DNA of 64,000 nt from Luteococcus sp052116585 (GTDB lineage Bacteria > Actinomycetota > Actinomycetes > Propionibacteriales > Propionibacteriaceae). The stretch's first letter is position 1; each line of letters starts with the position of its first letter. The stretch lies in the NCBI RefSeq assembly GCF_052116585.1, contig NZ_JBQKKT010000017.1, positions 6,142 through 70,141 of the forward strand. Direction: 5' to 3'. Shown one piece after another: positions 17,120-26,087 of the stretch. Made by a program: the position numbers and the translations under genes. The notes under the pieces are model-generated. The model worked only from the letters and a program-made list of their open reading frames with translations, searched no databases and was not told the origin of the DNA.

Positions 17120-18697
17120 ATGACCGAGAATCGTCCCCCCGAGTTCGTTCCCCCGCAGATGCCCGCCGATGCTGCCGTCAGCCCCGCCCCAGGGCAGTTC
17201 GAGACCGAGCCTGCCAAGAAGTCCATGAGCACCGGGGCGAAGGCTGGTCTGGCTGGTCTGGCAGCGCTGCTTGCCGTGGGCGGTGGCGTCGCGATTGCCG
17301 ACCCCTTTGACCTGCGCAAGAGCGGAGCCGAGTCGTCGGCCGCGGTGATGCCGGCCGACGTGATCGGTTTCACCGAGCTCAATGCCAATCCCGATCTCAG
17401 CCAGAAGGCCGAGATGGTGCGCTTCGCGATGAAGTTCCCTGCCTTCCGCGAGAAGATCAACCTCACCGAACAGGGCGACCTGAAGCAGGAGCTCTGGGAG
17501 TCGATGAGCAAGGACTCCTCGTGCTCGTCGATCAACTACGAGGCCGACATCAAGCCCTGGCTCGGTGACCGGATGGGCGTGGCCGTGCGCGAAGGCGCCA
17601 AGGACCCGATCGTCGCCGTGGAGGTCTCCGACGAGCAGCCTGCCCGTGACGGCATCAAAAAGCTGGAGGAGTGCTCCGACTCGAACAAGGAGATGGGCGT
17701 CGCCTACGCGGAGGGCTACCTCATGCTCGCCGAAGACCAGGGCGAGGCAGACAAGGCCGTGACCGACGCCGCCAACGCCCCGCTGAGCAAGAAGGCCGAG
17801 TTCACCGAGGACTTCGACAAGTTGGGTCAGCAGGGCATCGTCAACTTCTGGGGAACCAAGGAGGGGCTGACGCAGCTCTCCAAGGATGGCGCGGTCGGCG
17901 ACGAGCTGCAGCAGGCCTCCGGACAGTCCACCGATGAGCTCAACAAGCAGCTGGAGCAGAGCCCGATGCGCAGTGGGGCCGGCACCCTGCGCTTCACCGA
18001 CGGCAACCCCGAGTTCAAGGTGGTCATGAAGTCCACCGAGGACCTGAAGTCCAGCACCACTTTCAGCGCCGTGGACGAACTGCCCGCTGACACCACGGTG
18101 GCCATCGGTCTTGCCGGTGGCCAGCAGCTGGTGGACGACAACTGGGATGCGATCAAGAAGGCCATCGAGTCCAGCGGCACGTCGATCGCCGAGATCGAGC
18201 AGCAGGCGCAGGTCAAGCTGCCCGATGATCTGAAGGCCCTGCTGGGCGACGACTTCCGCGTTGCGGTCGGCCCGCTCGACAAGCAGAAGCTGGAGCAGAT
18301 GCAGGATCCGTCGCAATTGCCGTTGTCCATCGCGAGCACGGGCGACAAGGCGCGCATCACCGAGCTGGTGGACAAGGCTGGACTCGGCCAGGCTGGTGCC
18401 ACCGTCGAGGGCTCGGACAAGCTGACCGTCGTCGGTCTGGACACGGCGTGGTCCACCAAGGTCGCCAAGAATGATGACCCGTTGGAGAAGAATGGCGCCT
18501 TCAAGGCCGCCTTCGCCAAGCCGGAACAAGCCCAGGGTGGCGTCTTCGTGAATCTGGATGCCCTCAAGCCGCTCTTCATCGACGGCATGAAGCAGGCCGA
18601 CCGCGAGAATGTGGAGCCGCTGCAGGCCATCGGTCTCACGTCACACAATGAGGACGCCAACTACGCCGTGGCAACGCTGAGGGTCACTGCCAAGTGA
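17120..18697 (+). CDS. DUF3352 domain protein, membrane-anchored
   Basis: The 525-residue protein has a Pro-rich cytoplasmic start, one hydrophobic segment at about residues 42-58 (AGLAGLAALLAVGGGVAIA) and a long exterior domain with repeated VMPADVIGF-like and LPADTTVAIGLAGG motifs of DUF3352. Function is unknown. It sits between rpmA and obgE, which are usually adjacent, and has its own TACGCT hexamer at 17081-17086, an AAGGA ribosome-binding site, and terminators on both sides. Confidence 0.8.
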   Translation: MTENRPPEFVPPQMPADAAVSPAPGQFETEPAKKSMSTGAKAGLAGLAALLAVGGGVAIADPFDLRKSGAESSAAVMPADVIGFTELNANPDLSQKAEMVRFAMKFPAFREKINLTEQGDLKQELWESMSKDSSCSSINYEADIKPWLGDRMGVAVREGAKDPIVAVEVSDEQPARDGIKKLEECSDSNKEMGVAYAEGYLMLAEDQGEADKAVTDAANAPLSKKAEFTEDFDKLGQQGIVNFWGTKEGLTQLSKDGAVGDELQQASGQSTDELNKQLEQSPMRSGAGTLRFTDGNPEFKVVMKSTEDLKSSTTFSAVDELPADTTVAIGLAGGQQLVDDNWDAIKKAIESSGTSIAEIEQQAQVKLPDDLKALLGDDFRVAVGPLDKQKLEQMQDPSQLPLSIASTGDKARITELVDKAGLGQAGATVEGSDKLTVVGLDTAWSTKVAKNDDPLEKNGAFKAAFAKPEQAQGGVFVNLDALKPLFIDGMKQADRENVEPLQAIGLTSHNEDANYAVATLRVTAK

Positions 18698-18738
18698 GCC
18701 CTGAAGACAGATGAGCCACTGAAGGACACCAGACCTGC

Positions 18739-18768
18739 GGGGTGCGGCAGCCGAACGGCTGGCGCCCC
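18739..18768 (+). terminator. Hairpin after the DUF3352 gene
   Basis: CAGCCG-AA-CGGCTG forms the top of a longer GC stem whose lower arms are GGGG and CCCC. It lies 42 bases after the stop. Confidence 0.65.
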
Positions 18769-18770
18769 CC

Positions 18771-18821
18771 GCCCTGGTTTCCGGTCCGCTCTGGTTTCCG
18801 GTCCGCTCTGGTTTCCGGTGG
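18771..18821 (+). repeat. Three tandem 17-bp units before obgE
   Basis: Units are GCCCTGGTTTCCGGTCC, GCTCTGGTTTCCGGTCC and GCTCTGGTTTCCGGTGG. The array begins directly at the base of the preceding hairpin. Confidence 0.9.
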
Positions 18822-18855
18822 TTCGGCGCAGCAGGGTCGCGGTGGGCCTGCCAGC

Positions 18856-18861
18856 TAGACT
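18856..18861 (+). promoter_or_regulatory. Candidate -10 (TAGACT) of obgE
   Basis: TAGACT would give a leader of about 60 bases containing a small hairpin (GGGGA-ATCCA-TCCCC at 18874-18888) and a weak GAGAG ribosome-binding site. Confidence 0.4.
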
Positions 18862-18927
18862 TGTCAGGCTGGCGGGGAATCCATCCCCGTTGGCTAGCAC
18901 CCCGATGTCTTCAAGAGAGTTGTATCC

Positions 18928-20529
18928 ATGGCCATTCCCTCCTTCGTCGACCGCGTGACGCTCAACGTCATCGCCGGAAATGGCGGACACGGTTGCGCCT
19001 CGGTGCATCGTGAGAAGTTCAAGCCGCTCGGTGGCCCCGACGGTGGCAATGGCGGCGACGGTGGCTCCGTGGTGCTCAGGGTGGATCCCCAGGTCACCAC
19101 GCTGGTGGAGTTCCACCGCCAGAGCGTTCGCAAGGCCAGCAATGGCCAGCCCGGCATGGGCGACCACAAGAACGGTTCCCGAGGCGAGGATGCCGTGCTG
19201 GGGGTTCCCGAGGGCACCATCATCACCGACGCGGACACCGGCGAGGTGCTCGCTGACCTCACCGGCGACAATGTCGAGGCCGTCGTCGCCGCTGGTGGAC
19301 GGGGTGGCCTGGGCAATGCCGCATTGGCCAGCACCGCTCGCAAGGCCCCCGGCTTCGCCCTGCTGGGCGAGGAGGGCGAGAGCCGCAAGATCATGCTCGA
19401 GCTCAAGGTGGTGGCCGATGTGGGCCTGGTGGGATTCCCCAGTGCCGGCAAGAGCTCCCTGATCGCGGCGATCAGCCGTGCGCGTCCCAAGATCGCCGAC
19501 TATCCCTTCACCACGCTCGTCCCGAACCTGGGGGTCGTCGTTGCGGGGGAGACCACCTACACCGTGGCGGATGTGCCCGGCCTCATCGAGGGCGCGAGCA
19601 TGGGCAAGGGTCTGGGCTTCGATTTCCTGCGCCACATCGAACGCTGCCAGGCCATCGTGCACGTCGTGGACTGCGCCACCTTCGAGCCGGGACGCGATCC
19701 ACTCACTGACCTGGACATCATCGAGGCGGAACTGACCGCCCATGGCGGTCTGGAGGATCGGCCGCGCCTGGTGGCACTCAACAAGGTGGACATCCCGGAT
19801 GCCGCTGACATCGCGGAGATGGTCCGGGCGGACGTGGAGGCCCGTGGTCTGAAGACCTTCGTCATCTCCACCAAGTCCGGCGAGGGCCTCAACGGGCTGA
19901 CCTTTGCGATGGCTGATCTGGTGGAGCAGCGGCGCAAGCTCCTGCCTCCGCCTGCGCCCAAGAAGATCGTCATCCAGCCCAAGGCCGTGGCCGAGAAGAA
20001 TCCCTTCACCATCAAGAGGATGGGCGACGGTGAGGGTGGATTCGTGTGGCGGGTGCGCGGCGAGAAGCCGGAGCGTTGGGTCCGGCAGACCGACTTCAAC
20101 AATGGTGAGGCCGTCGGCTACCTGGCTGACCGACTGAACCGCCTGGGCGTTGAGGACAAGTTGTTGGAGATCGGTGCGCGGGCGGGGGATGCGGTGGCCA
20201 TCGGTGCGGGTGACGATCCCGTCGTCTTCGACTTCGCCCCGCAGATGGAGTCGGGAGCCGAGCTGCTGTCGCGTCGCGGTGAGGACCAGCGTCTGGACGA
20301 GCAGCGTCCGGCCGTGGCGCGTCGCCGCGAGAAGGATGCGGAGTACCAGGAGCGGCGCGGGGGGATGCACCGGGACGCCTGGCGCGTCATCAACGCCACC
20401 ACAGCTGGCTATGACCCCGATGAGGAGGATGACAACGGCTTCGAGGCCGACTATGCCGCGGTGGGGGAGTCGCCTGACGACGAGGTGGAGACCGAGTACC
20501 TCGTCCACGACGACGGCGAGGACGACTGA
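18928..20529 (+). CDS. obgE: Obg/CgtA GTPase
   Basis: The 533-residue GTPase works in 50S subunit assembly and stress signalling. The glycine-rich Obg fold occupies about residues 1-158. The G domain carries GFPSAGKSS, the DVPGLIEGA switch and NKVD. The OCT domain follows, and an acidic extension of roughly 90 residues ends the protein, longer than in E. coli but common in actinobacteria. It lies upstream of proB with a 4-base gap. Confidence 0.97.
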   Translation: MAIPSFVDRVTLNVIAGNGGHGCASVHREKFKPLGGPDGGNGGDGGSVVLRVDPQVTTLVEFHRQSVRKASNGQPGMGDHKNGSRGEDAVLGVPEGTIITDADTGEVLADLTGDNVEAVVAAGGRGGLGNAALASTARKAPGFALLGEEGESRKIMLELKVVADVGLVGFPSAGKSSLIAAISRARPKIADYPFTTLVPNLGVVVAGETTYTVADVPGLIEGASMGKGLGFDFLRHIERCQAIVHVVDCATFEPGRDPLTDLDIIEAELTAHGGLEDRPRLVALNKVDIPDAADIAEMVRADVEARGLKTFVISTKSGEGLNGLTFAMADLVEQRRKLLPPPAPKKIVIQPKAVAEKNPFTIKRMGDGEGGFVWRVRGEKPERWVRQTDFNNGEAVGYLADRLNRLGVEDKLLEIGARAGDAVAIGAGDDPVVFDFAPQMESGAELLSRRGEDQRLDEQRPAVARRREKDAEYQERRGGMHRDAWRVINATTAGYDPDEEDDNGFEADYAAVGESPDDEVETEYLVHDDGEDD

Positions 20530-20533
20530 ATCC

Positions 20534-21661
20534 ATGAGGGAGGCACTGCGGCAGGCCAACCGGATCGTCGTCAAGGTCGGATCGTCCTCCTTGACCACGG
20601 TCGAGGGGGGCATCGACACCCAGCGCCTGCACCAGCTGGTGGATGCCATCGCGGATGTTCGCGCGCACGGCACGCAGGTGGTGCTGATCAGCTCGGGCGC
20701 CATCGCGGCTGGTCTGGCGCCCCTTGGTCTGGCCCGCAGGCCGTCGGACCTGGCCACCCAGCAGGCCGCGGCCTCCGTCGGCCAGGGACTGCTGATCCAG
20801 GAGTACACGGAGCGCTTCGGAATGCACGGCCTGCGGGTCGGGCAGATCCTGTTGACCGTTGACGACGTCAAGCGACGCAAGAGCTACCGCAATGCCCTGC
20901 GCACCATCGCCAAGCTGTTGAGCCTCCAGGCCGTGCCGATCGTCAACGAGAACGACACGGTGGCCACCCAGGAGATCCGTTTCGGTGACAATGACCGCCT
21001 CGCGGCGCTGGTGGCGCAGATGGTCCGCGCAGACGCGCTGGTCCTGTTGAGCGACGTCGACGGGCTGTACACGGCCCATCCTGACGATCCGGATTCGCGG
21101 CGCATCGAGCACGTCAGCGATGTTCACGACCTGGAGGTGGACACCCACAAGGCCGGCACGTCGATCGGCAGCGGTGGGATGACCACCAAGCTGCAGGCAG
21201 CGGAACTGGCCACGGGGGCTGGGATTGCGGTCGTGCTGGCTCGGGCGGACCAGGCCAAGGAGGCCATGGCCGGCGCGGAGGTGGGGACCAGCTTCGAACC
21301 CAACGGCAAGAAGCGCCCCCGGCGCCTGCTCTGGATGGTCCATGCGACGGATGCGAAGGGCAGGCTGCTTCTCGACGAGGGAGCCGTGCGCGCCATGGTG
21401 GAGACGAGTGCGTCGCTGCTGGCTGCCGGAATCACCGCCGTCGAGGGGGATTTCGTCGCGGGAGACCCGGTGGACCTGGTGGCGCCGTCCGGAACGGTGG
21501 TCGCGCGGGGGCTGGTGGGTTTCGGGTCCGACGACTTGCCCCGGATGCTGGGACGCAATACCCATGACCTGGGCGAGCAACTGGGGCCACACTTTGCCAG
21601 CGCGATCGTGCACCGCGACGCGATGGTGGTCCTGCCCAGCTCTGGCCGCAGGCGGCGCTGA
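20534..21661 (+). CDS. proB: Glutamate 5-kinase
   Basis: The 375-residue enzyme does the first step of proline synthesis, phosphorylating glutamate. The amino acid kinase domain begins RIVVKVGSSSLT and includes VNENDTVA and GTSIGSGGMTTKLQAA. A C-terminal PUA domain starts near residue 285. The ATG at 20534 is the first start that fits the family; the frame is open further upstream inside obgE but without homology. It is coupled to obgE. proA follows only after a VWA gene. Confidence 0.97.
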   Translation: MREALRQANRIVVKVGSSSLTTVEGGIDTQRLHQLVDAIADVRAHGTQVVLISSGAIAAGLAPLGLARRPSDLATQQAAASVGQGLLIQEYTERFGMHGLRVGQILLTVDDVKRRKSYRNALRTIAKLLSLQAVPIVNENDTVATQEIRFGDNDRLAALVAQMVRADALVLLSDVDGLYTAHPDDPDSRRIEHVSDVHDLEVDTHKAGTSIGSGGMTTKLQAAELATGAGIAVVLARADQAKEAMAGAEVGTSFEPNGKKRPRRLLWMVHATDAKGRLLLDEGAVRAMVETSASLLAAGITAVEGDFVAGDPVDLVAPSGTVVARGLVGFGSDDLPRMLGRNTHDLGEQLGPHFASAIVHRDAMVVLPSSGRRRR

Positions 21662-21790
21662 AGCGCCGTCACGCCCCCGACGCTCCCTTGCAGGGTGAGG
21701 GGCTGCTGTCCATCTGGGAGCCGCTCTCGCCGATCGACACCGGTACGGCTACGGTGGATGCGTACACACACTTTCGGGGGGGGAAGTTGT

Positions 21791-23470
21791 ATGCAACCGC
21801 GTCGTGCTCTCGTGGAGCCCACTGACAAGCGATCCTGGGGCGGCAAGAAGATGGCCGCAGCTGCCGTGGCGGGGGTGATGGTGGTCTCGGCCGGCGCCTA
21901 CGCGGCGACAAAACAGATGCGTGGGGACTCACCCGCACAATGCCAGGACCAGATCACCATTGCCGTCGATCCGGCATGGCTGCCGGCGGCACGAGCCGCG
22001 GGCGAGGCCTGGCACAGATCGGGCTGTGCCGCTCCCCAACTGGTGGAGAAGTCTTCCCGCGAGGTGGCCGAACAAGGACTGCAGGAGGATGCCTGGATCC
22101 CCGAGGATCCGGTCTGGACGTCACGCGCGGCCCATGGTGGTGACCAGTTGACCGCCAGCGTGGTGGGCTGGAGCCCCATCGTGGTGGCGAACCGCGCCGA
22201 GGTCTTCGACGCCCTCAAGGGGCCCATGGACGCTCGCACTCTGCAGATGCTCTCGCCGATCCGCGGCAACTGGGGAACCTTTGGCAGGCCGGAGTGGGGG
22301 CAGGTGAAACTGGTCGTCCCACCGGCCGAGGAGAGCGTCGTCGGTGCCGTGGGCTTCTCCGATCTCCTGGCGCAGGTGGGCCAGGGTGAAGCGCCCAATG
22401 GCAACCCCTTCGGTGGGACGGCCGTGCAGCAGTCGATGGCCGTGATGCAGCACCGCATCGTGGAGCGGCCATCCGTGGACAAGGTCACCCAGGTCCTGGA
22501 GTCGCACCGGGCCGACGCCGCGATTGCCCAGGCGGCCGGTCCGCGCACCGGTATCACCACCGAACACCTGGTGCTGGCCAACCCGGACGGCATCGGTGGC
22601 ACTCCGCTCGGCAAGGGGTCGGCCATCCAGATGGCCGTCCTGGCGCCTGGTGGCGAGGAGACCGTGCCGGCGCAGTTCGCGCAGTGGCTCAAGGAGCAGG
22701 CGGGCTCGAAGGCGCTGGCCGAGGCGGGGGTGCGCACTGCCTCCGCGCAGATTCCCGGGGACAAGCTCAACCGGGTCTGGCTCGATGCCGCGGCGCCAGC
22801 GCCGGTGCCGGTGAGCGCCGACCGGTTCGAGGCCGCTCAGACACTGTCGCGTCAGTACGCGCGCCGCTACTCCGTCCTGTTGGCACTCGACCTGTCCGGA
22901 TCGATGGCGCAGCCGATGGGCGGCGCCGGAGGTCAGACACGCATGGAGGTGCTCAGCAAGATGGTGCTGCAGCTGTGGGGGGTGTGGCCGCCGTCCATGA
23001 GTACGGGCGTGATGACCTTCCGTGCCGACGACGACCTGAAGCCGGTGATCGAGTACCCGGTGCCTCTCGACGTCGTCTCGTCGCCCACTTTCCAGAAGAA
23101 TTCGACACAGACGAAGAAGCTCTTCGCGAACCCGCCCATCGGTGGGGGAACACCCCTGTACGACGCGATCGCCCAGGCATGGCGCACCGCCCACGAGGAC
23201 TACCAGCAGGAGGCGGACAACCGCATCGTGGTGGTCACCGACGGCAAGGCCTCGGACGCGCAGGAGAAGCACACCCTGGACAGTCTGGTGAAGGAGCTGA
23301 ACGCCAGCGCCGATCCACAGCGTCCGGTGCGGGTGCTGTACGTGGGGCTCGGCCCGGATGCGGACATGCCAAGCCTCCAGAAGATCGCCCAGGACACCGG
23401 GCAACAGGCGCTCGGGGTGAGCACCCAGGACGAGCTGGCGGCCGTGATCGCCCGCTTCATCACCAACTGA
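21791..23470 (+). CDS. Exported VWA-domain protein with a solute-binding-like region
   Basis: The 559-residue protein has a membrane or signal segment at about residues 20-38 (AAAAVAGVMVVSAGAYA). A substrate-binding-like region follows (ITIAVDPAWLPAARAAG) to about residue 345. The C-terminal von Willebrand A domain has a complete metal-ion site: DLSGS near residue 364, GGGTPLY and TDGKAS. The combination resembles actinobacterial proteins with an extracellular solute-binding region plus VWA, of unknown role. The start was chosen for a strong GGGGGGGAAG ribosome-binding site; the frame is open for 32 codons upstream without support. It separates proB from proA. Confidence 0.8.
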   Translation: MQPRRALVEPTDKRSWGGKKMAAAAVAGVMVVSAGAYAATKQMRGDSPAQCQDQITIAVDPAWLPAARAAGEAWHRSGCAAPQLVEKSSREVAEQGLQEDAWIPEDPVWTSRAAHGGDQLTASVVGWSPIVVANRAEVFDALKGPMDARTLQMLSPIRGNWGTFGRPEWGQVKLVVPPAEESVVGAVGFSDLLAQVGQGEAPNGNPFGGTAVQQSMAVMQHRIVERPSVDKVTQVLESHRADAAIAQAAGPRTGITTEHLVLANPDGIGGTPLGKGSAIQMAVLAPGGEETVPAQFAQWLKEQAGSKALAEAGVRTASAQIPGDKLNRVWLDAAAPAPVPVSADRFEAAQTLSRQYARRYSVLLALDLSGSMAQPMGGAGGQTRMEVLSKMVLQLWGVWPPSMSTGVMTFRADDDLKPVIEYPVPLDVVSSPTFQKNSTQTKKLFANPPIGGGTPLYDAIAQAWRTAHEDYQQEADNRIVVVTDGKASDAQEKHTLDSLVKELNASADPQRPVRVLYVGLGPDADMPSLQKIAQDTGQQALGVSTQDELAAVIARFITN

Positions 23471-23500
23471 ACGCGCGTCGGGGCAGCGGTTGCGAGCGCA

Positions 23501-23506
23501 TAGGCT
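23501..23506 (+). promoter_or_regulatory. Leaderless -10 (TAGGCT) of proA
   Basis: TAGGCT ends 6 bases before the ATG and no Shine-Dalgarno is present. proA is thus independently transcribed from proB. Confidence 0.6.
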
Positions 23507-23512
23507 GGGGCC

Positions 23513-24760
23513 ATGACGACGCCCTTCACCACCCAGGCCTCTGCCGCCCGCACCGCTGCCCGCGAGCTCGCCACCCTGCCCCGAGGCCGCAAGGATGCAG
23601 CCCTGCACGCCATGGCTGACGCCCTGGCCGCCGCCGAACAGGACGTCCTCGCCGCCAACCGGTTGGACGTCGAGGCGGCCCGCGAGGCAGGCACTGCGGA
23701 TGCGATGGTGGACCGGCTCACCCTGACCGGTGAGCGGATCGCGGGCATGGTCCAGGGCCTGCGGGACCTGGCGGCCCTGGCCGATCCCGTGGGAGACGTG
23801 CTGCGAGGCTTCACCACGGCTGCCGGGGTGCGCATCACCCAGGTCCGGGTGCCCTTCGGCGTCGTTGGGATCATCTACGAGGCGCGTCCCAATGTCACCG
23901 CCGATGCTGCGGGCATCTGCCTGAAGTCCGGCAATGCCGCCCTGCTGCGCGGTTCGTCGTCCGCTCTGAACTCGAATCGTGCCGTGGTGGCCGCGCTGCG
24001 CACCGGGCTGGAAGGCCAGGGGCTGAATCCCGACGCGGTCTGCTTGGTGGAGGGGGGCCGAGAGGTCACTGGTGAGATGATGACGGCTCGGGGACTGGTG
24101 GACGTGCTGATCCCCCGTGGTGGGGCAGGCTTGATCAATGCCGTCGTGAACGGCTCCACCGTCCCGGTGATCGAGACTGGTACCGGCAACTGCCACCTGT
24201 TCGTCGACGTGGATGCCGATCAGGACATGGCGCTGCAGATCATCCTGAATGCCAAGACGCAGCGACCGAGCGTGTGCAATGCCCTGGAGACGCTGCTGGT
24301 GCACGAGCAGATCGCCGAACAGTTCGTCCCCCGGGTGATGTCTGCGCTGAATGGCGCAGGTGTGACGGTGCACGGGGACGAGTCCTTCACCAGCGTCGCC
24401 CCGGGGGCTCTCCCGGCACGGGTGGACGAGTTCGATGCGGAGTACCTCTCCCTTGACCTCGCGGCCCGTCTCGTGGCCGGGGTCGACGAGGCGATCGAGC
24501 ACATCCGGGCCCACAGCTCGGGCCACTCGGAGACCATCATCACCACCAACCTGGCCACCGCCAATCGCTTCACGGCGGAGGTGGACGCGGCCGCCGTCCT
24601 GGTCAACGCCTCGAGCCGCTTCGTGGACGGCGGGGAGTTCGGCTTCGGTGCGGAGATCGGCATCTCGACGCAGAAGCTGCACGCCCGCGGCCCGATGGCT
24701 CTGCCCGAGATGACCTCGTCGAAGTACATCGTCGTGGGAGACGGGCACATCCGCGCCTGA
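23513..24760 (+). CDS. proA: Glutamate-5-semialdehyde dehydrogenase
   Basis: The 415-residue NADPH enzyme reduces glutamyl phosphate in proline synthesis. Family motifs include VPFGVVGIIYEARPNVT, GNAALLRGSS and ETGTGNCHLFVD. The catalytic cysteine lies in RPSVCNALE, and the protein ends near GPMALPEMTS. The length is normal. Confidence 0.97.
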   Translation: MTTPFTTQASAARTAARELATLPRGRKDAALHAMADALAAAEQDVLAANRLDVEAAREAGTADAMVDRLTLTGERIAGMVQGLRDLAALADPVGDVLRGFTTAAGVRITQVRVPFGVVGIIYEARPNVTADAAGICLKSGNAALLRGSSSALNSNRAVVAALRTGLEGQGLNPDAVCLVEGGREVTGEMMTARGLVDVLIPRGGAGLINAVVNGSTVPVIETGTGNCHLFVDVDADQDMALQIILNAKTQRPSVCNALETLLVHEQIAEQFVPRVMSALNGAGVTVHGDESFTSVAPGALPARVDEFDAEYLSLDLAARLVAGVDEAIEHIRAHSSGHSETIITTNLATANRFTAEVDAAAVLVNASSRFVDGGEFGFGAEIGISTQKLHARGPMALPEMTSSKYIVVGDGHIRA

Positions 24761-24766
24761 TTCCGC

Positions 24767-24772
24767 TAGGCT
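24767..24772 (+). promoter_or_regulatory. Leaderless -10 (TAGGCT) of the 40-residue gene
   Basis: TAGGCT ends 6 bases before the ATG of the small membrane peptide, 6 bases after the proA stop. This independent promoter argues that the small frame is a real gene. Confidence 0.6.
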
Positions 24773-24778
24773 GCGGCC

Positions 24779-24901
24779 ATGTCTCTGGTGCTTCTTGAAT
24801 CCTCCGTGCCCACGATCGTCTACGCCCTGATCGCGCTGGCCGCGATGCTGCTGGCCCTGCTTGCCGTCATGAACGTCGGCGGCAACCGCCCGCACAGCTG
24901 A
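24779..24901 (+). CDS. Small 40-residue single-pass membrane protein
   Basis: The peptide reads MSLVLLESSVPTIVYALIAL, a continuing hydrophobic stretch, then a short polar tail ending RPHS. One membrane segment spans about residues 11-32. It sits between proA and nadD with a leaderless promoter of its own; nadD begins 11 bases after its stop. I do not recognise a family. It is easy to miss in annotation because of its size. Confidence 0.65.
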   Translation: MSLVLLESSVPTIVYALIALAAMLLALLAVMNVGGNRPHS

Positions 24902-24911
24902 GCGAGCTGCG

Positions 24912-25682
24912 ATGACTTCCGGCTCCGACGAGTCGGCGATGGGGATCGTCCACTCCGACAACGGTCGGCGGTGGCGTCTGGGTGTCATGGGCGGCACCTT
25001 TGACCCGATCCACCACGGACACCTGGTGGCGGCCAGCGAGGTCGCAGCCCGGTTTGGTCTGGACGAGGTCGTCTTCGTGCCGACGGGCGTGCCGTGGCAG
25101 AAGGCCGGCCGCAAGGTGTCCATGGCCGAGGACCGGTACCTGATGACCGTGATCGCCACGGCCTCGAACCCGAGGTTCAGTGTCTCCAGGGTTGACATCG
25201 ACCGGCCCGGGGACACCTACACCGTCGACACCCTGAAGGACCTGCGCCGCAATCGCGGCGAGGACGTGGACCTGTTCTTCATCACCGGTGCGGATGCGCT
25301 CGCCAAGATCCTGACCTGGCGCGGCGCCGAGGAACTCTTCGACCTGGCCCACTTCATCGGCGTCAGCCGTCCCGGGGTGCCGCTGGGGGAGGAGGACATC
25401 ACCCACCTCCCCGATGACAAGGTGACGCTGCTCGAGGTGCCCGCCATGGCCATCTCGTCGACGGACTGCCGCAACCGGACCAAGGAGGGGCTTCCCATCT
25501 GGTATCTGGTTCCGGAAGGCATCGTGCAGTACATCGCCAAGCGTGGCCTCTACGGTGCTGCGCAGGTGACACCAGAACCCGTCGATCCGTCAGTGACGCC
25601 AGACCAGCTGGCCGAGATCGCCGCCATGGAGAATGAACGTCTTCGTTCCAACCCGAGTGACAACCCGAAGGACAGTGCGTGA
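24912..25682 (+). CDS. nadD: Nicotinate-nucleotide adenylyltransferase
   Basis: The 256-residue enzyme adenylates nicotinate mononucleotide in NAD synthesis. The nucleotidyltransferase motif is GVMGGTFDPIHHGHL. ISRP-like (GVSRPG) and AMAISSTDCR motifs follow. The first 20 residues precede the conserved core, so a later start cannot be excluded. The C-terminus extends about 45 residues beyond the core. The stop overlaps the rsfS GTG. Confidence 0.95.
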   Translation: MTSGSDESAMGIVHSDNGRRWRLGVMGGTFDPIHHGHLVAASEVAARFGLDEVVFVPTGVPWQKAGRKVSMAEDRYLMTVIATASNPRFSVSRVDIDRPGDTYTVDTLKDLRRNRGEDVDLFFITGADALAKILTWRGAEELFDLAHFIGVSRPGVPLGEEDITHLPDDKVTLLEVPAMAISSTDCRNRTKEGLPIWYLVPEGIVQYIAKRGLYGAAQVTPEPVDPSVTPDQLAEIAAMENERLRSNPSDNPKDSA

Positions 25683-26080
25683 GCGCAACCGAGAACGCCA
25701 TCAACATCGCCAGGATCGCGGCACAGGCTGCTGCCGACAAGCTCGGTACCAATATCGTCGCCTTTGACGTCAGCGAACAGCTCGCCATCACCGACATCTT
25801 CCTGGTGGTCTCGGCGGGCAATGAGCGCCAGGTGGGCGCCGTGGTGGACGGCATCGAGGAGGAGCTGCTCAAGAACCAGACCAAGCCGGTCCGGCGCGAG
25901 GGCGACCGGGAGAACCGTTGGGTCCTGCTGGACTACATCGACGTCGTCGTGCACGTCCAGCACACGGAGGAGCGCGAGATGTACTCGTTGGAGCGTCTCT
26001 GGAAGGATTGCCCGCGCATCGAGCTGGAGCTCGACGAGCCCGCAGCGAATCCCGAGAACGAGTCACCCGAGCAGGAGTGA
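25679..26080 (+). CDS. rsfS: Ribosome silencing factor
   Basis: The 133-residue RsfS/DUF143 protein binds L14 and blocks subunit joining in starvation. Motifs include LAITDIFLVVSAGNERQV, WVLLDYIDVVVHV and YSLERLWKD. It overlaps nadD by 4 bases, which is the standard actinobacterial arrangement. Confidence 0.96.
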   Translation: MSATENAINIARIAAQAAADKLGTNIVAFDVSEQLAITDIFLVVSAGNERQVGAVVDGIEEELLKNQTKPVRREGDRENRWVLLDYIDVVVHVQHTEEREMYSLERLWKDCPRIELELDEPAANPENESPEQE

Positions 26081-26087
26081 ACAGGAC

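Noticed and set aside
22121..25216. 1031-codon open frame antisense to the VWA gene, proA and part of nadD
   Set aside because: It spans several genes with clear homology on the other strand and has no domain signal.
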